Source: Adiantum capillus-veneris
Taxonomy: Eukaryota > Streptophyta > Polypodiopsida > Polypodiales > Pteridaceae
Direction: 5' to 3'
Length of the DNA: 64,000 nt
Assembly (NCBI GenBank): GCA_014529385.2
Contig: CM043960.1
Location: 73,877,410-73,941,409 of the forward strand
In this document: in pieces, positions 54,480 through 63,884 of the stretch
Layout: each line of letters opens with the position of its first letter
Numbering within the stretch: the stretch's first letter is position 1
Made by a program: the position numbers and the translations under genes
The notes under the pieces: model-generated
Seen by the model: the letters and a program-made list of their open reading frames with translations, nothing else
What the model was told of the DNA's origin: nothing
The model's database searches: none

Positions 54480-54902
54480 GTTAAGAATATCCATTGTCCT
54501 GTTGTTCCGGATTGGCACTGGCTAAAGCAGCCTATCCTAGTGAAAACACAGCCTACAGAGGGTGTCAAAATCCCTGGGCATAATCGTAACACTATGCGCA
54601 TGGGCCACCAGGATGTAGCCATCACGGAAAAATTCAACGAGGTAATCCTCTGCAATCTCTTGCAGGCAGAGAAGAGCACTGTTGGACCATCGCATGTCCA
54701 CTCTCTAATTCTTGCATATCTCTCGCACCACTTGTTGAAAGAGAATCCTTGGACTGGCTGGTTGCATGTGCCTTTTGATCCTACGCAACTCCTGTAGGAT
54801 GCATTTGTGGGCTTCGTATCGGCGTCTTCTTGCTTGATCATGCAAGGACTCACATGTTGCCCTTCTAGATATGGCCTTTCCATGAGACATATCTACAAAC
54901 AA
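54480..54902 (-). pseudogene. Histone H3-like fold domain
   Basis: The minus-strand frame starts at MFVDMSHGKAISRRATCESL (54,902; an inner Met at 54,890 follows a possible TTTGTAG|AT splice acceptor). It reads RRRRYEAHKCILQELRRIKR, then RILFQQVVREICKN, stop (TAG 54,705-54,707), RVDMRWSNSALLCLQEIAED, YLVEFFRDG and HAHSVTIMPRDFDTLC. This aligns with canonical H3 from 'YRPGTVALREIR' to 'VTIMPKDIQLARR' without a single gap, with FQ.lVREI, D.RW..SA...LQE.AE.YLV..F.D and VTIMP.D conserved. The N-terminal tail is short and unlike H3. The stop replaces the DFK region. It is divergent, so an H3 variant or an element-borne H3 rather than a standard gene. Confidence 0.85.
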
Positions 54903-55500
54903 CCTAAGAAAGAAACAACCATATTATGTGAGCAAATTTTACTTTCACATAAGGGGATCCATGCGTCAAACACAACTACAAATATGGTCAGTATCAAGCA
55001 ATCCAGAGCATCAAATACAATAATGAAGCCCCTATTCACTTGGCACTGACCTTGCAAATTTGAACTGACGAAAAGAATAAAAGATCTACAAATAGAATAA
55101 TGGGAACACAACTGTAAGGAAGATGGTTAGTACGAAAAGCGAATCAGAACCTGAAACACAGTTCTACCGCCCCTATTCGCTTGTGACCTTTCAAATTTGA
55201 ACTACAAAAAAGAATGATAGGATACCTGAGAATTGTGTAGAGATAGATCTACATTGACAAGTTGAGGCAGAAGAGGATGCAGCAAGTGGGCGGGAGTACT
55301 TGTCCTTTTACTGTTTTCATACTATGCGAAGGCTTAGCTGGGATAGGGGTAGAGTTAAAATGCAAGTCGAGAGCAGAATAACGCTCGAAGGCGGGGCTAC
55401 CTGCCTCTAAACTTTGGACCATGTGCATAGTTTCTATTTTCATGACGTTTGGGGGACCATATTGCATGAGAATATGAGTCCATTTATTGGGTTTACACTA
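54903..55500 (-). other. Upstream region of the H3-Ulp1 gene
   Basis: Holds two copies (55,028-55,090 and 55,169-55,225) of a segment starting CCCCTATTC(A/G)CTTG..., shared with the gene's intron, and a 72-residue minus frame at 55,249-55,467 that might be a first exon. No TATA box was confirmed. Confidence 0.3.
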
Positions 55501-56555
55501 GTTTTCCTTGTGTGATGGCCAATCCACATGTCCTTTTGGAGTTAGCGGTCGGCATCACCATCTCCAAATAGGAGAAACAAATCGGCCTTGTCTTTTTTGT
55601 GATCTTGCTTTGTTGACCGTTGGGTCAACAACACAACATAACTCAAGTTTCGTACCAAAGTCTTATCTTTTGCGAGTTATGAAATGCTACGGATTATGGC
55701 TATAAACGTCATTTGTAATGAGTAGTTATTCTAGTTTCAGAAGCCGGGGTGCAATTGCACTTCCAGATTGTAAATACAAATCCATTTGACCCTTTCAACC
55801 CCATTTTTGGTTAAACCCAAGGTAGCCTTAGTATATAAGGTACCTAGGTCATTTTGTAAAGAGACTTTTTCATAATCAAAAACTTTAGCGCTACCGTCTA
55901 CTGTGTGTGAGAGAGAAAGAGAGTGAGTGTGAGCTTCATCCTCTTGCTACGCCCGGCTCGCTCAACACATTGGCGATCCAACTGCACCATTTCTATAGGC
56001 TCGGAGAGAGCTACGCAACAACGCCAAGCATTCCACGCGAGACGAAGCGCACACGCCGACGCATCTACGAGCTATTTGTGGCCGTAAGTGTATCAAACGA
56101 TGTCTATTTTTTGCGTGCTAGTATTCTATAAAATCTTGGCGACATAAGCTACGCATAGGAACTCATAAATTTCAGTTTCGGGCACTTTCAAATTTCAGCT
56201 CTGTCATCCTACGTGTTTTCCGCAGATGGGTTTTGAGTGTAGAAGCTTAGGGACAGGTGTATCCTAGTGAGGAGATGGTGTTCCTTAAGTTTCGTACGAA
56301 TCTGGCATGATTAGGTGAGTTACCTTCCGTATGTGTGTATGTGGCTAGGTGTTGTAGTTGAGAGCAGTGAGGTTCTTGATTGTGGTTTAGTTGGCCTGCA
56401 TGAGTGTTGTATGTGTAGGATGGTCTCAGCTTGACAAGCTTAAGAGATTTCCTCCGTGTGCCTATCGTGTCATCTGTGTCCTCGATTGACATTATGTTGA
56501 TCTAGGTCGTGTTTGCATGCACTTCATGGGTGTGTGAGTAGCTTCCCATCCAACA
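55500..56555 (+). repeat. 5' LTR of element B (left end approximate)
   Basis: It ends CCCATCCAACA directly before a PBS. TATATAAGG at 55,832 is the promoter candidate. A (GT)(GA)-rich stretch follows, similar in build to LTR A. TTTCAACCCC and the TTGACAAGCTTAAGAG region align with the LTRs at 0.8-1.7 and 36.0-37.0 kb. The start near 55,500 (TGTGATGG) is a guess. Confidence 0.65.
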
Positions 56556-56556
56556 T

Positions 56557-56574
56557 TGGCACCGTTGTCGGGGA
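56557..56574 (+). other. Primer-binding site of element B
   Basis: TGGCACCGTTGTCGGGGA differs from the plant tRNA-Asp complement (TGGCGCCGTTGCCGGGGA) at two positions, both G/C-to-A/T changes. Confidence 0.85.
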
Positions 56575-57098
56575 CACAAGGACCTAAGTAGGTTTCCTAC
56601 TAACACTCGTGTGATGGTTGCTTGATTTAGTTTCGACTGAAGAAAGCATTTTTCTTAAGTGGATCTGGAAGAGGATATTCCACGATCAAGTGGATAGCCA
56701 GGAAGCGTGTGTCTTGCCGAGGGTCTGCGACTAGATAGGTTTAGTTAGGATCTGTGGATTAGAGTAGTTGTTGGTGGTCGAGTGATTTGTGAGGTGATAA
56801 AAGCGTTTACTAGTCCGTGTGTGGCAGTGAAGCGTTTTTCTACTCATAGATGCAAAACCCCATATGACTTGTAGGAGTAGCTTTAGGTCAGTGATCCGAT
56901 TCTGATCTAGAGCTATTCAACACTGAATTATTTGCTAAAGTACTTGATTGCATTTGAAATCACAAAAAAGTGTGCTTTTGAGGGTAAAAATGCATTAAAC
57001 AAGCTTTTGTGGATATTTTTGTATGACTGACTAATGTTGTGCATATAAAACAGCATTTGCAAGGGTTCTGTGGAGAAAACCTGCAATTCTGTAAACAT

Positions 57099-58513
57099 AG
57101 ACATCCTATGCGTAGGATGTCTCAAGAGGGTTCTGGAGACCAAATTTGAAAATTTTGACTGCACCAGTGGGTTCAGAGGGTAGGTTTTACCCTATTTTCA
57201 TATTGACTTGGGTGTTTTTCCCTATTTTTGTTGACCAAAAGCCAAAAGGCGGAGTCAGAGAATGTAAAATTTCAGAAAAGGCTTAAATTGAGTGATTTTT
57301 GCATGTTTTTGGAATTGTGAAGCAAACTTGCACTTGCTGAGAGCATAAGGAAGCATCAGAGACACTTCAGTCTCAAAAAATCAGTAGTAGACATCCTACG
57401 CGTAGGATGTCTACAGGGTGATATGGTGGAAATTTTGAAAATCTGAGGTTACCAGTGTGTTTAGAAGGTAGGTTTTATCCTATTTTCACCTGGAAAGTGG
57501 AAATTTGACCAAATTTTGACAGATCAAAGCCAAAAGACGAAAATTGCCTGACATCCTACCCAAATTGTGCCCAAGGCATAATTTTTGAGACCAAACCATA
57601 GGGTGACTCCATAGGCATGTTCTAAATGTTGTATTGAGTGCATGTGATAAATTTCATCTCATTTGGGTCAGTGAAAGGGAAGATTGAGCGGACTTTAGCA
57701 CTTTTGACTGAAAAAGACTAGAACAGCTAAATTTGGGACTTTTGAAATTCAAACTCAAATCTAAGCATACCACTGGGTTACTGACATCAAGGGGAAGCTG
57801 TGGGACAAGTCTGGGGTCAAACAGGCCAGAAACACATCCTACGCGTAGGATGTCATATGTGTGATTTGGCACTCCAAACTTAATTTTGAGCATACCACTG
57901 TGATCATCACCCTAAGAAGAGTCTATGGTTCAAATTTGGGGCAATTCTGAGCAAAAAGACATCCTACGCGTAGGATGTCTAATGCATAATTCTAAAACCA
58001 AAATTCTACTGTAACCATACCATGCTGTCATACAGCCTTAGGCAAGCCTCCTAGAAAAATTTGGTCCAATTTGGAGTTAATTTGACTTGGGAATTAATCA
58101 AGACAGACATTAGGCTTTTGGAACAGATTCTTGATCATTTGACCAACCTATAGGTGTCAGAATCAAAAAGTAAAAATAGCTGTGAGTTTAGCACATCAAG
58201 GGGAAGCTACAGTGCAAGTTTGGACAAAATCTGAGCAGTTAGACATCCTACACGTAGGATGTCTCCAGCTTGATTTAGAACTCCAAACCAACCTATGAGC
58301 ACACCACTGTGATCAGCACATCAAGGAGAAGCTGGGGTGAAAATTTCAAGTCATTCTGAGCAAAAAGACATCCTACGCATAGGATGTCTCAAGGCCATTT
58401 TTAAATCCAAATAAAGTTTTGAGCATACCATTGTGTTGCTGGACTTAAGGGGACTCTCTGGACCAAATTTTGTTAAATTCTGAGCATATAGACATCCTAC
58501 GCGTAGGATGTCT
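57099..58513 (+). repeat. Array of seven 24-bp palindromes in the leader of element B
   Basis: Palindromes with core ACATCCTACGCGTAGGATGT, mostly extended by AG.../...CT, lie at 57,099, 57,389, 57,833, 57,957, 58,241, 58,366 and 58,490. A half-copy is at 57,550 and a decayed one near 58,100. Spacings are 290, 444 (161+283), 124, 284, 125 and 124, so the underlying unit is about 125-160 bp. The flanking unit sequence is only loosely similar (for example CACATCAAGGGGAAGCT and CTGAGCAAAAAG), yet the palindromes are nearly invariant. Confidence 0.95.
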
Positions 58514-58969
58514 CTAGACCAAATTTAGGGTCCAACTGTACTTTTGACCATACAGAAGTGTTCACAGTGTCACAGAGATCCCAAATCTTCTTTTAAAATT
58601 GAATTTGGACTCATTTTGACCATTCTAAACTGCAATTCACTGTTTTGGCCATAACTTTCACAAACGGTATCAGATCGGAAAAGTTTTTATATCAAAACGT
58701 AGCCTGAGAGCAGCTCTACAGATCTTAGAGCAAAACTTGAACTAAGTGTACACCCACGGCAACCAATTAGTTCAACTTTGAAAAAAACATCGTTTAAGGC
58801 CTCAAAATTCATCTGCAAGTTAGGGGTGTCTGAAAGCGACAATTTGCGAGAATTGTGACGAAACGGTTGCGGTTTTGGACATAGTTTCGACTTTTTTCCT
58901 AACCAAAGCACTTGAACACAGTGGACTAAGTCTACTTGAACCAAGCAAAAGCTCTTAAGCCCAGAAATC

Positions 58970-59533
58970 ATGTCTACCCTAGATTCAAACTCAGCTTACA
59001 CAAGCTTGGAGATCCCGACGATAGAGGAATATCCTCCCACAATGGATCTTCCAAACTTGCAATTGATAAAGACCCATCTTGTTGAGAGAGTTTGGATGAG
59101 TGGTCATGAGAGTGAAGGACTATATAGATACATTGACGACAATGAGGTCAATCTTTATAGGTGCTCAGATCCATACCTAGAAGAGATAACGGATTACAAG
59201 CTCTTATATGTCTACACATATGGAGTCGACTGTCAATGGAGATCTATAGTTGTCGACAAGTATGGACGAGAATATAGAGTTGTAGAAAGCACAAATCCAC
59301 AGACTGTACTAGAAAGAGGTGGATATTTGGTCAATGAAGGACCACAAATTCCTCCACCAAACATGAGAATTCCTATAGGAATTCCAAGAAGAGAGCCACC
59401 AGGATTCCCTTCAAGAGTGATAACGAGAGAAGGATTGGGAGAGTCTCTGGTTAGACTTGTAGACAATCGACGAGTTAGACCATCCCAAGTCCAGACATGG
59501 GTAAATAGAAAATACTCCGGAGATAAAATCTGA
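58970..59533 (+). pseudogene. Gag N-terminal domain, element B
   Basis: 187 residues, MSTLDSNSAYTSLEIPTIEE through KLLYVYTYGVDCQWRSIVVD to WVNRKYSGDKI and a TGA. It is the first ATG after the leader, about 460 bp beyond the last palindrome. The fold is unknown to me. The minus-strand remnant at 37.8-38.1 kb shares KxLLYVxTYG-like wording, so the domain is conserved in the family. The central part is followed by a Pro-rich stretch (PQIPPPNMRIPIGIPRREPP). The reading frame shifts around 59,530 to continue as LRDHVAAFRRVMRAEE, so the Gag is broken here. Confidence 0.7.
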
Positions 59534-60180
59534 GAGATCACGTAGCGGCTTTTAGAAGAGTGATGAGAGCAGAGGAAGTTTCAGATTTTGCGACACAGTT
59601 TGCTGGATTTGGATTGACTCTAGAAGATGATGCAGCTACATGGTTTGACTCAGTGGAAAAATGGGATTTTGAGACCCTAGACGAGCTGTTTGAGGAGTTT
59701 ATTGAAGAATTCTCGCCAAAAGGCATCGCTCACAACACGATCTCGCAAATCCATAGATTCAAACAGAAAGAGAATGAATTAGTACGCAAAGCATCATTAC
59801 GGCTCAAGAGATATATTTAGCTGTGTCTAAGAGAGGAATTACCTACGCAATCACGACTGATGCTGATCTTTATCTAGGGAATGAGAGATGAGGGCCTTCA
59901 GAAGGATGTGCATATGATAAGGAGGATGACGCTAAACGAGTTGATCAAAGAAGCTCTTTATCTAGTGGATAACCGTGAGGCGTACAAAGAAAAGGACTTA
60001 AAGAGTGAAGGAGATGACACATCCTCTCAGCACAGTATTTCACAGATAAGCGAGTCCATTGCCAAGCCAACGGCACCTATTGATCAAGAAAAGCTTATCG
60101 ACGACTTGGTCAAGAGGTTGATTCGTCTTGTAAGGTCTGATTCGGGAGAGCCAAAGTGGTGTGAAATTGAGAGAAAATGA
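59534..60180 (+). pseudogene. Gag capsid core, element B
   Basis: In frame 1, LRDHVAAFRRVMRAEEVSDF then LTLEDDAATWFDSVEKWDFE and LDELFEEFIEEFSPKGIAHN form a retrotransposon Gag core ('L...A..WF......W..L...F...F'). A TAG at 59,818-59,820 and another near 59,876 interrupt it. 59,881-60,180 continues in the same frame with NELIKEALYLVDNREAYKEK, then IDDLVKRLIRLVRSDSGEPK and a first knuckle-like CEIE..NHTEEEC broken by a TGA. Only these stops separate the pieces. Confidence 0.75.
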
Positions 60181-61062
60181 ACGAACCATACGGAGGAAGA
60201 GTGCTATTATAGCATGGAAAATGCTAGGGAGAGGTATGTATAACGTGTTCCAGAAGCACCTACTCCACCTAGATACATTACGGGGAATGTGCCAAGACCA
60301 GTAGGAGTTTTAAGGCCACAGCTTGTCTTAGGACAACAACCTCCGCTGTCAGGTGCTAGAATGCAGGTAGACATGAGATACATGCCAATGATGGAAGCAT
60401 CAAATAAACCAACGCTAGTACCAGCTACAATGTGGTATAGCAACCAAAGTGGGTACTACCCTTTGGAGAAACAAAATGTGAGAGAAACACATGGAGTGGT
60501 GAGGCCGATACAACCTCCACCTCCTGGGTTTCAGTCGAAAGAAAGAAGGTATGAAATGGACGAAAGGACATTGCGATTCATTGCAAATAGCAGCTTATCA
60601 AGGTCAAAGCTTGCTTATAGCCAAGAGAAAATGCGAAAAGAATCTCCTCAACCAGAGACAGATTGTCACAAAAATCGTGACAACCACTTGGTCAAACAAT
60701 GTCCTCATACGGAGATCACTGAAGTAAATGCCTTTTGTCTTGAGTGTGGCATCACTCACTTGATCCCCGATTGCCCGAAAAACCCAAACCAAATCAGGAA
60801 AATCACGACAAATGTATCAGGGATTGTTCAGCTCCCTAGTAGCTCAGAAAATGAAAATGTTGTACCAATTCAAGTGGTTACGAGAGCACAAGCCCAAAAG
60901 AAAGCTGATGAGAATCCAGAGACAAAGAACACGGAAAGTGACACGAGTCCAAAGACAGATGATGGACCAATGACGGACGCACCTAGTCAGAAAACCAAGA
61001 GCAAACGAAATAGTTGGAAAGCTAGAAAGACTAGGATGAAAGCACGTAGGAAAAATCCCTAG
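60181..61062 (+). pseudogene. Gag nucleocapsid with short zinc knuckles, element B
   Basis: Same frame as the capsid core, open for 257 residues from 60,289. A Pro/Gln-rich part (GVVRPIQPPPPGFQSK) precedes two knuckles: CHKNRDNHLVKQC, with the second Cys replaced by Asn, and CLECGITHLIPDC (CX2CX3HX4C), followed by PKNPNQIRK. Element A has the matching CGIDHLIAQCPYNPNAPK. A basic tail (SWKARKTRMKARRKNP) ends at a TAG; the frame then shifts. Confidence 0.75.
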
Positions 61063-61963
61063 CTCAGAAGCTTACCGAAGCTCAGGAGAAGATAAAACAA
61101 CATGAGGAAAAGGAGGCACCTTCTCTTACACAGATGGTTAAACCTCTCGAAGAACCATCCACAGATGAGAAACCGACAAGTGCTAGTTCAGGAGGATCTG
61201 TTTTGGCAGAGAAGGGTAACGAGACATTAGATGACCTCTTGAAAGCCTATGATGAGAGGCTCAAAAACAACCAAACCCAAGAACAAAGGTGGATGACATA
61301 TCCCTATACAGAACTAGAAAAGCAAAGGTTTGAAATGTGCAAGAAAGTGATTCAAACAGCCCAAAATTTACTAGAACCACCAGTTGCAAAACCTGAGGAT
61401 GTGAGCCGTGTCAGGCCTAAACAAGTAATCCCACCAAACCAGAAACTAAAAGAGCCAAATTCTAGTCATGAGCACAAACCAAACCTCAAAAACCCAGCAT
61501 TAGAACCAAGGATAGTACTGAAAACCACGGATAACTCTTCCGAGGGATTTCACAAAGCTATACCTGAGGATTGTAAAGAGATAGATGGTCTTGACGAATT
61601 GTGGAATCAAGTCAGAGAGGCCAATGAAGCCGATGACCTAAGAGTGTTGATGAACAAGGAGTGTTTCTACTACCAATAGAGGAATTTGAGACTGGATCTC
61701 AAATGAATTTAGACGTGCAATCGTGTTGGGGCGACAAAGGATCTGTACAATCTATGGATAGTCAACCCCATTCACTAAGAACACTACCGTCCTACATGGG
61801 AGAGTACGAGACCAAGTCAGATGTGGTTGCAGTCCCATCAAAGAGACTGTCTCCCAACAAGGCCATCGATTCAAAGGGGCTAGTAGATATTCTATCTACC
61901 CCCCGTCACCTGTACAATAATATTAGCCGAGTTGCTCAGAATAATACCAAACATGTGGGCTAA
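61063..61963 (+). pseudogene. Gag-protease linker, element B
   Basis: Frame 0 (61,134-61,679) starts in a short coiled-coil-like KLTEAQEKIKQHEEKEAP and includes WMTYPYTELEKQRFEMCKK and DELWNQVREANEADDLR. Frame 2 (61,661-61,963) continues with DLQ-like sequence, LRTLPSYMGEYETKSDVVAV and LYNNISRVAQNN. The same two blocks occur in the wreck at 5.8-6.4 kb, so this linker is an old shared part of the polyprotein. Two frameshifts here (near 61,060 and 61,670) and one near 61,940 separate it from gag and the protease. Confidence 0.7.
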
Positions 61964-63884
61964 CTTGGGTAAATGTCTAGAGAAATTTGGTGTAAAAACC
62001 CCAATGACTCAAATCGAGGAAGGCATCAAAGAGCTTGAAGTGCCTCAACTAAATACTAGGCCAGTGCCATTAAACAAGGTAGGCGAGTATTACGAGGGAG
62101 AAGATAGAAACACCACCCTTCCTGTGGAATTCAATGGTGTAAAAACCATGGAAATCCTTGACAATGGAGCTGGTGTGGCCATTGCAACCAAAGAGATTTG
62201 GAAAAAATGGGGAAAACCTACCTTGAGATCCACACGAATGACCCTGCAGCTTGCAGACAGACACAAGGAAAAGCCCATAGGACTGCTAGATAAAGTACTT
62301 GTTACTTCTTGTGGCATTGAATATGAACACACTTTTGTTGTTGTCGACTTTTGCAAGAAGAACAACTATGAAATCATTCTGGGAAGACCATTCATGCAAC
62401 AATTGAAAATGGTTCAAGATTGGGGTTATGACCATATATACGTGAGACATATGGAAACCATAACAAAGATAAACTTGAGGGACCATAGCTATAGGGATGT
62501 GACGAGAACACCGGTTGAAGAGTTTGATTCCGCCACAGTAGCAGGATCAGAACTTCCAGCTTGGTTGGGTAAGCCTAAAGAACTGTGGATGTGTGGAGCT
62601 TCACAATGTGGTAGCTTGAAACGTGAGGAATGTATCCTAGAACGGGTTATAGAGGATAAGGACTATATCCCAGAACCATTTCCTGAAGAAGAGTTAGAGC
62701 CTTTTGTATGGGAACACTTCTTGGCTACTCTGGACGCGTACGCCGTGAAGGATGCTCCCACAACAAAGTTTTGTGATGAAAATGGCTATGATGTCGTTCC
62801 TTATTTTGCAGTGAGTGTAATCCAGGAAAACCAAGAGGTCCAGACATCAACAAGCTCTCGAACTAAGGAGCAAACAAAGAAATGTAGACAATCAAAAGAT
62901 GAAGAAGACGACGAGTTCTATGACTCTGTAGAACACTTCGAGCTTCAAGAAGATCAACGACCCGGGAATCAATGTCATCGCTATACAAGTAAAATGCATC
63001 AAAAGTGGATTCCAAAGTCCTCGGTGAAGACACAACCACCACAAACATCCTCATACATGGCTCCTAATAAGGATGCAAAGACTCAGCTAGGAGGAATACG
63101 ACTAGAGCAGCGAGCTAACAATGCTCTAATCAATGGGCTAGAAAAGTCCTCCAAGAAACTACCACCCATGAGCAAACAGATAGTAACTTTCCACTACCAA
63201 CCAAAAAATCAAAGGAAAGTACAAGAAATCAACCTTGCGGAGGATAGTAGCGATAGTGATGAATCTTACGACATCCCCTATCATCAACTCAGGCCATCAC
63301 TATCACCAACCCTTTCAGCAACAACCATGACATGTCAAAAGAACAGGACAACAAGTCAAAGCCAAAAATCTCGACAAATGTGGATACCAAAAAACCAGAT
63401 CGGCCAAAAACAGATATGGATGAAGAAGACAAAGATCTCTAATGACAAATCACAAGATCCAACACCAAAACAAAAACAAGGAAAGCGTGCACGAACGGGT
63501 AAGAATATCACAAAGTCGCAAGCTTTCAAAACTCAGGTTTGGGCTCGAAAGAAGTTGATTCAAGCACCAAAAAGTCAGGAGTTCATTTGGATTCCAAAAA
63601 AACCACAGTATCAACTTTCAAAGCCTAAATCCAGTCACCAACCATGCGTACAAGGGCTGAAGCAAAAACCACTTTCGAATCACACAACAAAAAGGTGGAT
63701 CCCAAAGAAGTCTCTTCAAACACAAACAAAGCACGGGCAAGTATGGATTCCCAAACGAGCATCAGCAACAACAAAACAGCCAATAAACGCTAAGAAATGG
63801 GTCCCAAAGAAGAACAACCAAACTGTTGTCAGTGCATTGCCGCTTGAATTCTTACAATTCTTCCTACGACTACAGTACAGTTAG
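61932..63884 (+). CDS. Aspartic protease with W-[IV]-P-K-repeat tail, element B
   Basis: 650 open residues. Residues about 74-165 hold the protease: MEILDNGAGVAIATKEIWKK (active-site D-N-G), LVTSCGIEYEHTFVVVDFCK and NYEIILGRPFMQQLKMVQDW. From about residue 200 a long tail begins, with an acidic patch (DEEDDEFYDSVEHFE), then very basic, Gln/Lys/Ser-rich sequence. W-I/V-P-K occurs at residues 359, 484, 553, 589, 605 and 623, with relatives WMKK at 496 and WARK at 537. Element A has three of these motifs. The protease would process Gag; the tail's role is unknown. The first Met is arbitrary, because the frame opens after a frameshift near 61,940. Confidence 0.85.
   Translation: MLRIIPNMWANLGKCLEKFGVKTPMTQIEEGIKELEVPQLNTRPVPLNKVGEYYEGEDRNTTLPVEFNGVKTMEILDNGAGVAIATKEIWKKWGKPTLRSTRMTLQLADRHKEKPIGLLDKVLVTSCGIEYEHTFVVVDFCKKNNYEIILGRPFMQQLKMVQDWGYDHIYVRHMETITKINLRDHSYRDVTRTPVEEFDSATVAGSELPAWLGKPKELWMCGASQCGSLKREECILERVIEDKDYIPEPFPEEELEPFVWEHFLATLDAYAVKDAPTTKFCDENGYDVVPYFAVSVIQENQEVQTSTSSRTKEQTKKCRQSKDEEDDEFYDSVEHFELQEDQRPGNQCHRYTSKMHQKWIPKSSVKTQPPQTSSYMAPNKDAKTQLGGIRLEQRANNALINGLEKSSKKLPPMSKQIVTFHYQPKNQRKVQEINLAEDSSDSDESYDIPYHQLRPSLSPTLSATTMTCQKNRTTSQSQKSRQMWIPKNQIGQKQIWMKKTKISNDKSQDPTPKQKQGKRARTGKNITKSQAFKTQVWARKKLIQAPKSQEFIWIPKKPQYQLSKPKSSHQPCVQGLKQKPLSNHTTKRWIPKKSLQTQTKHGQVWIPKRASATTKQPINAKKWVPKKNNQTVVSALPLEFLQFFLRLQYS

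Larger units (their letters stand above)
52140..54902 (-). pseudogene. Histone-H3-like / Ulp1-like protease gene, intron-containing and broken
   Basis: One minus-strand gene trace in this order: H3-like fold (54,541-54,834), acidic proline-rich linker (about 54,060-54,530), Ulp1-like start (53,852-53,960), an exon with the His and Asp blocks (present twice), an exon with the Gln/Cys block (52,744-52,921), then an RG-rich tail (52,140-52,600). Splice signals are visible: CAG|G acceptors at 53,358 and 53,554, and a consensus GTAAGT donor at 52,743. Stops in the H3 domain, at its end, and in the tail, plus linker frameshifts, show that the copy is dead. It may be the coding part of an undescribed transposon or an expanded host gene. 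No terminal repeats were identified. Exon joining is my inference. Confidence 0.6.

Noticed and set aside
54462-54482. Plus-strand PPT-like G run followed by TGTTAAGAAT, suggesting a 3' LTR start
   Set aside because: The run encodes the proline stretch of the H3-Ulp1 linker on the minus strand, and no LTR homology follows.
57099-58513. CRISPR-like array (regular short repeats with spacers)
   Set aside because: Spacers are 100-260 bp, mutually similar, and lie in a plant retrotransposon leader; there are no cas genes.
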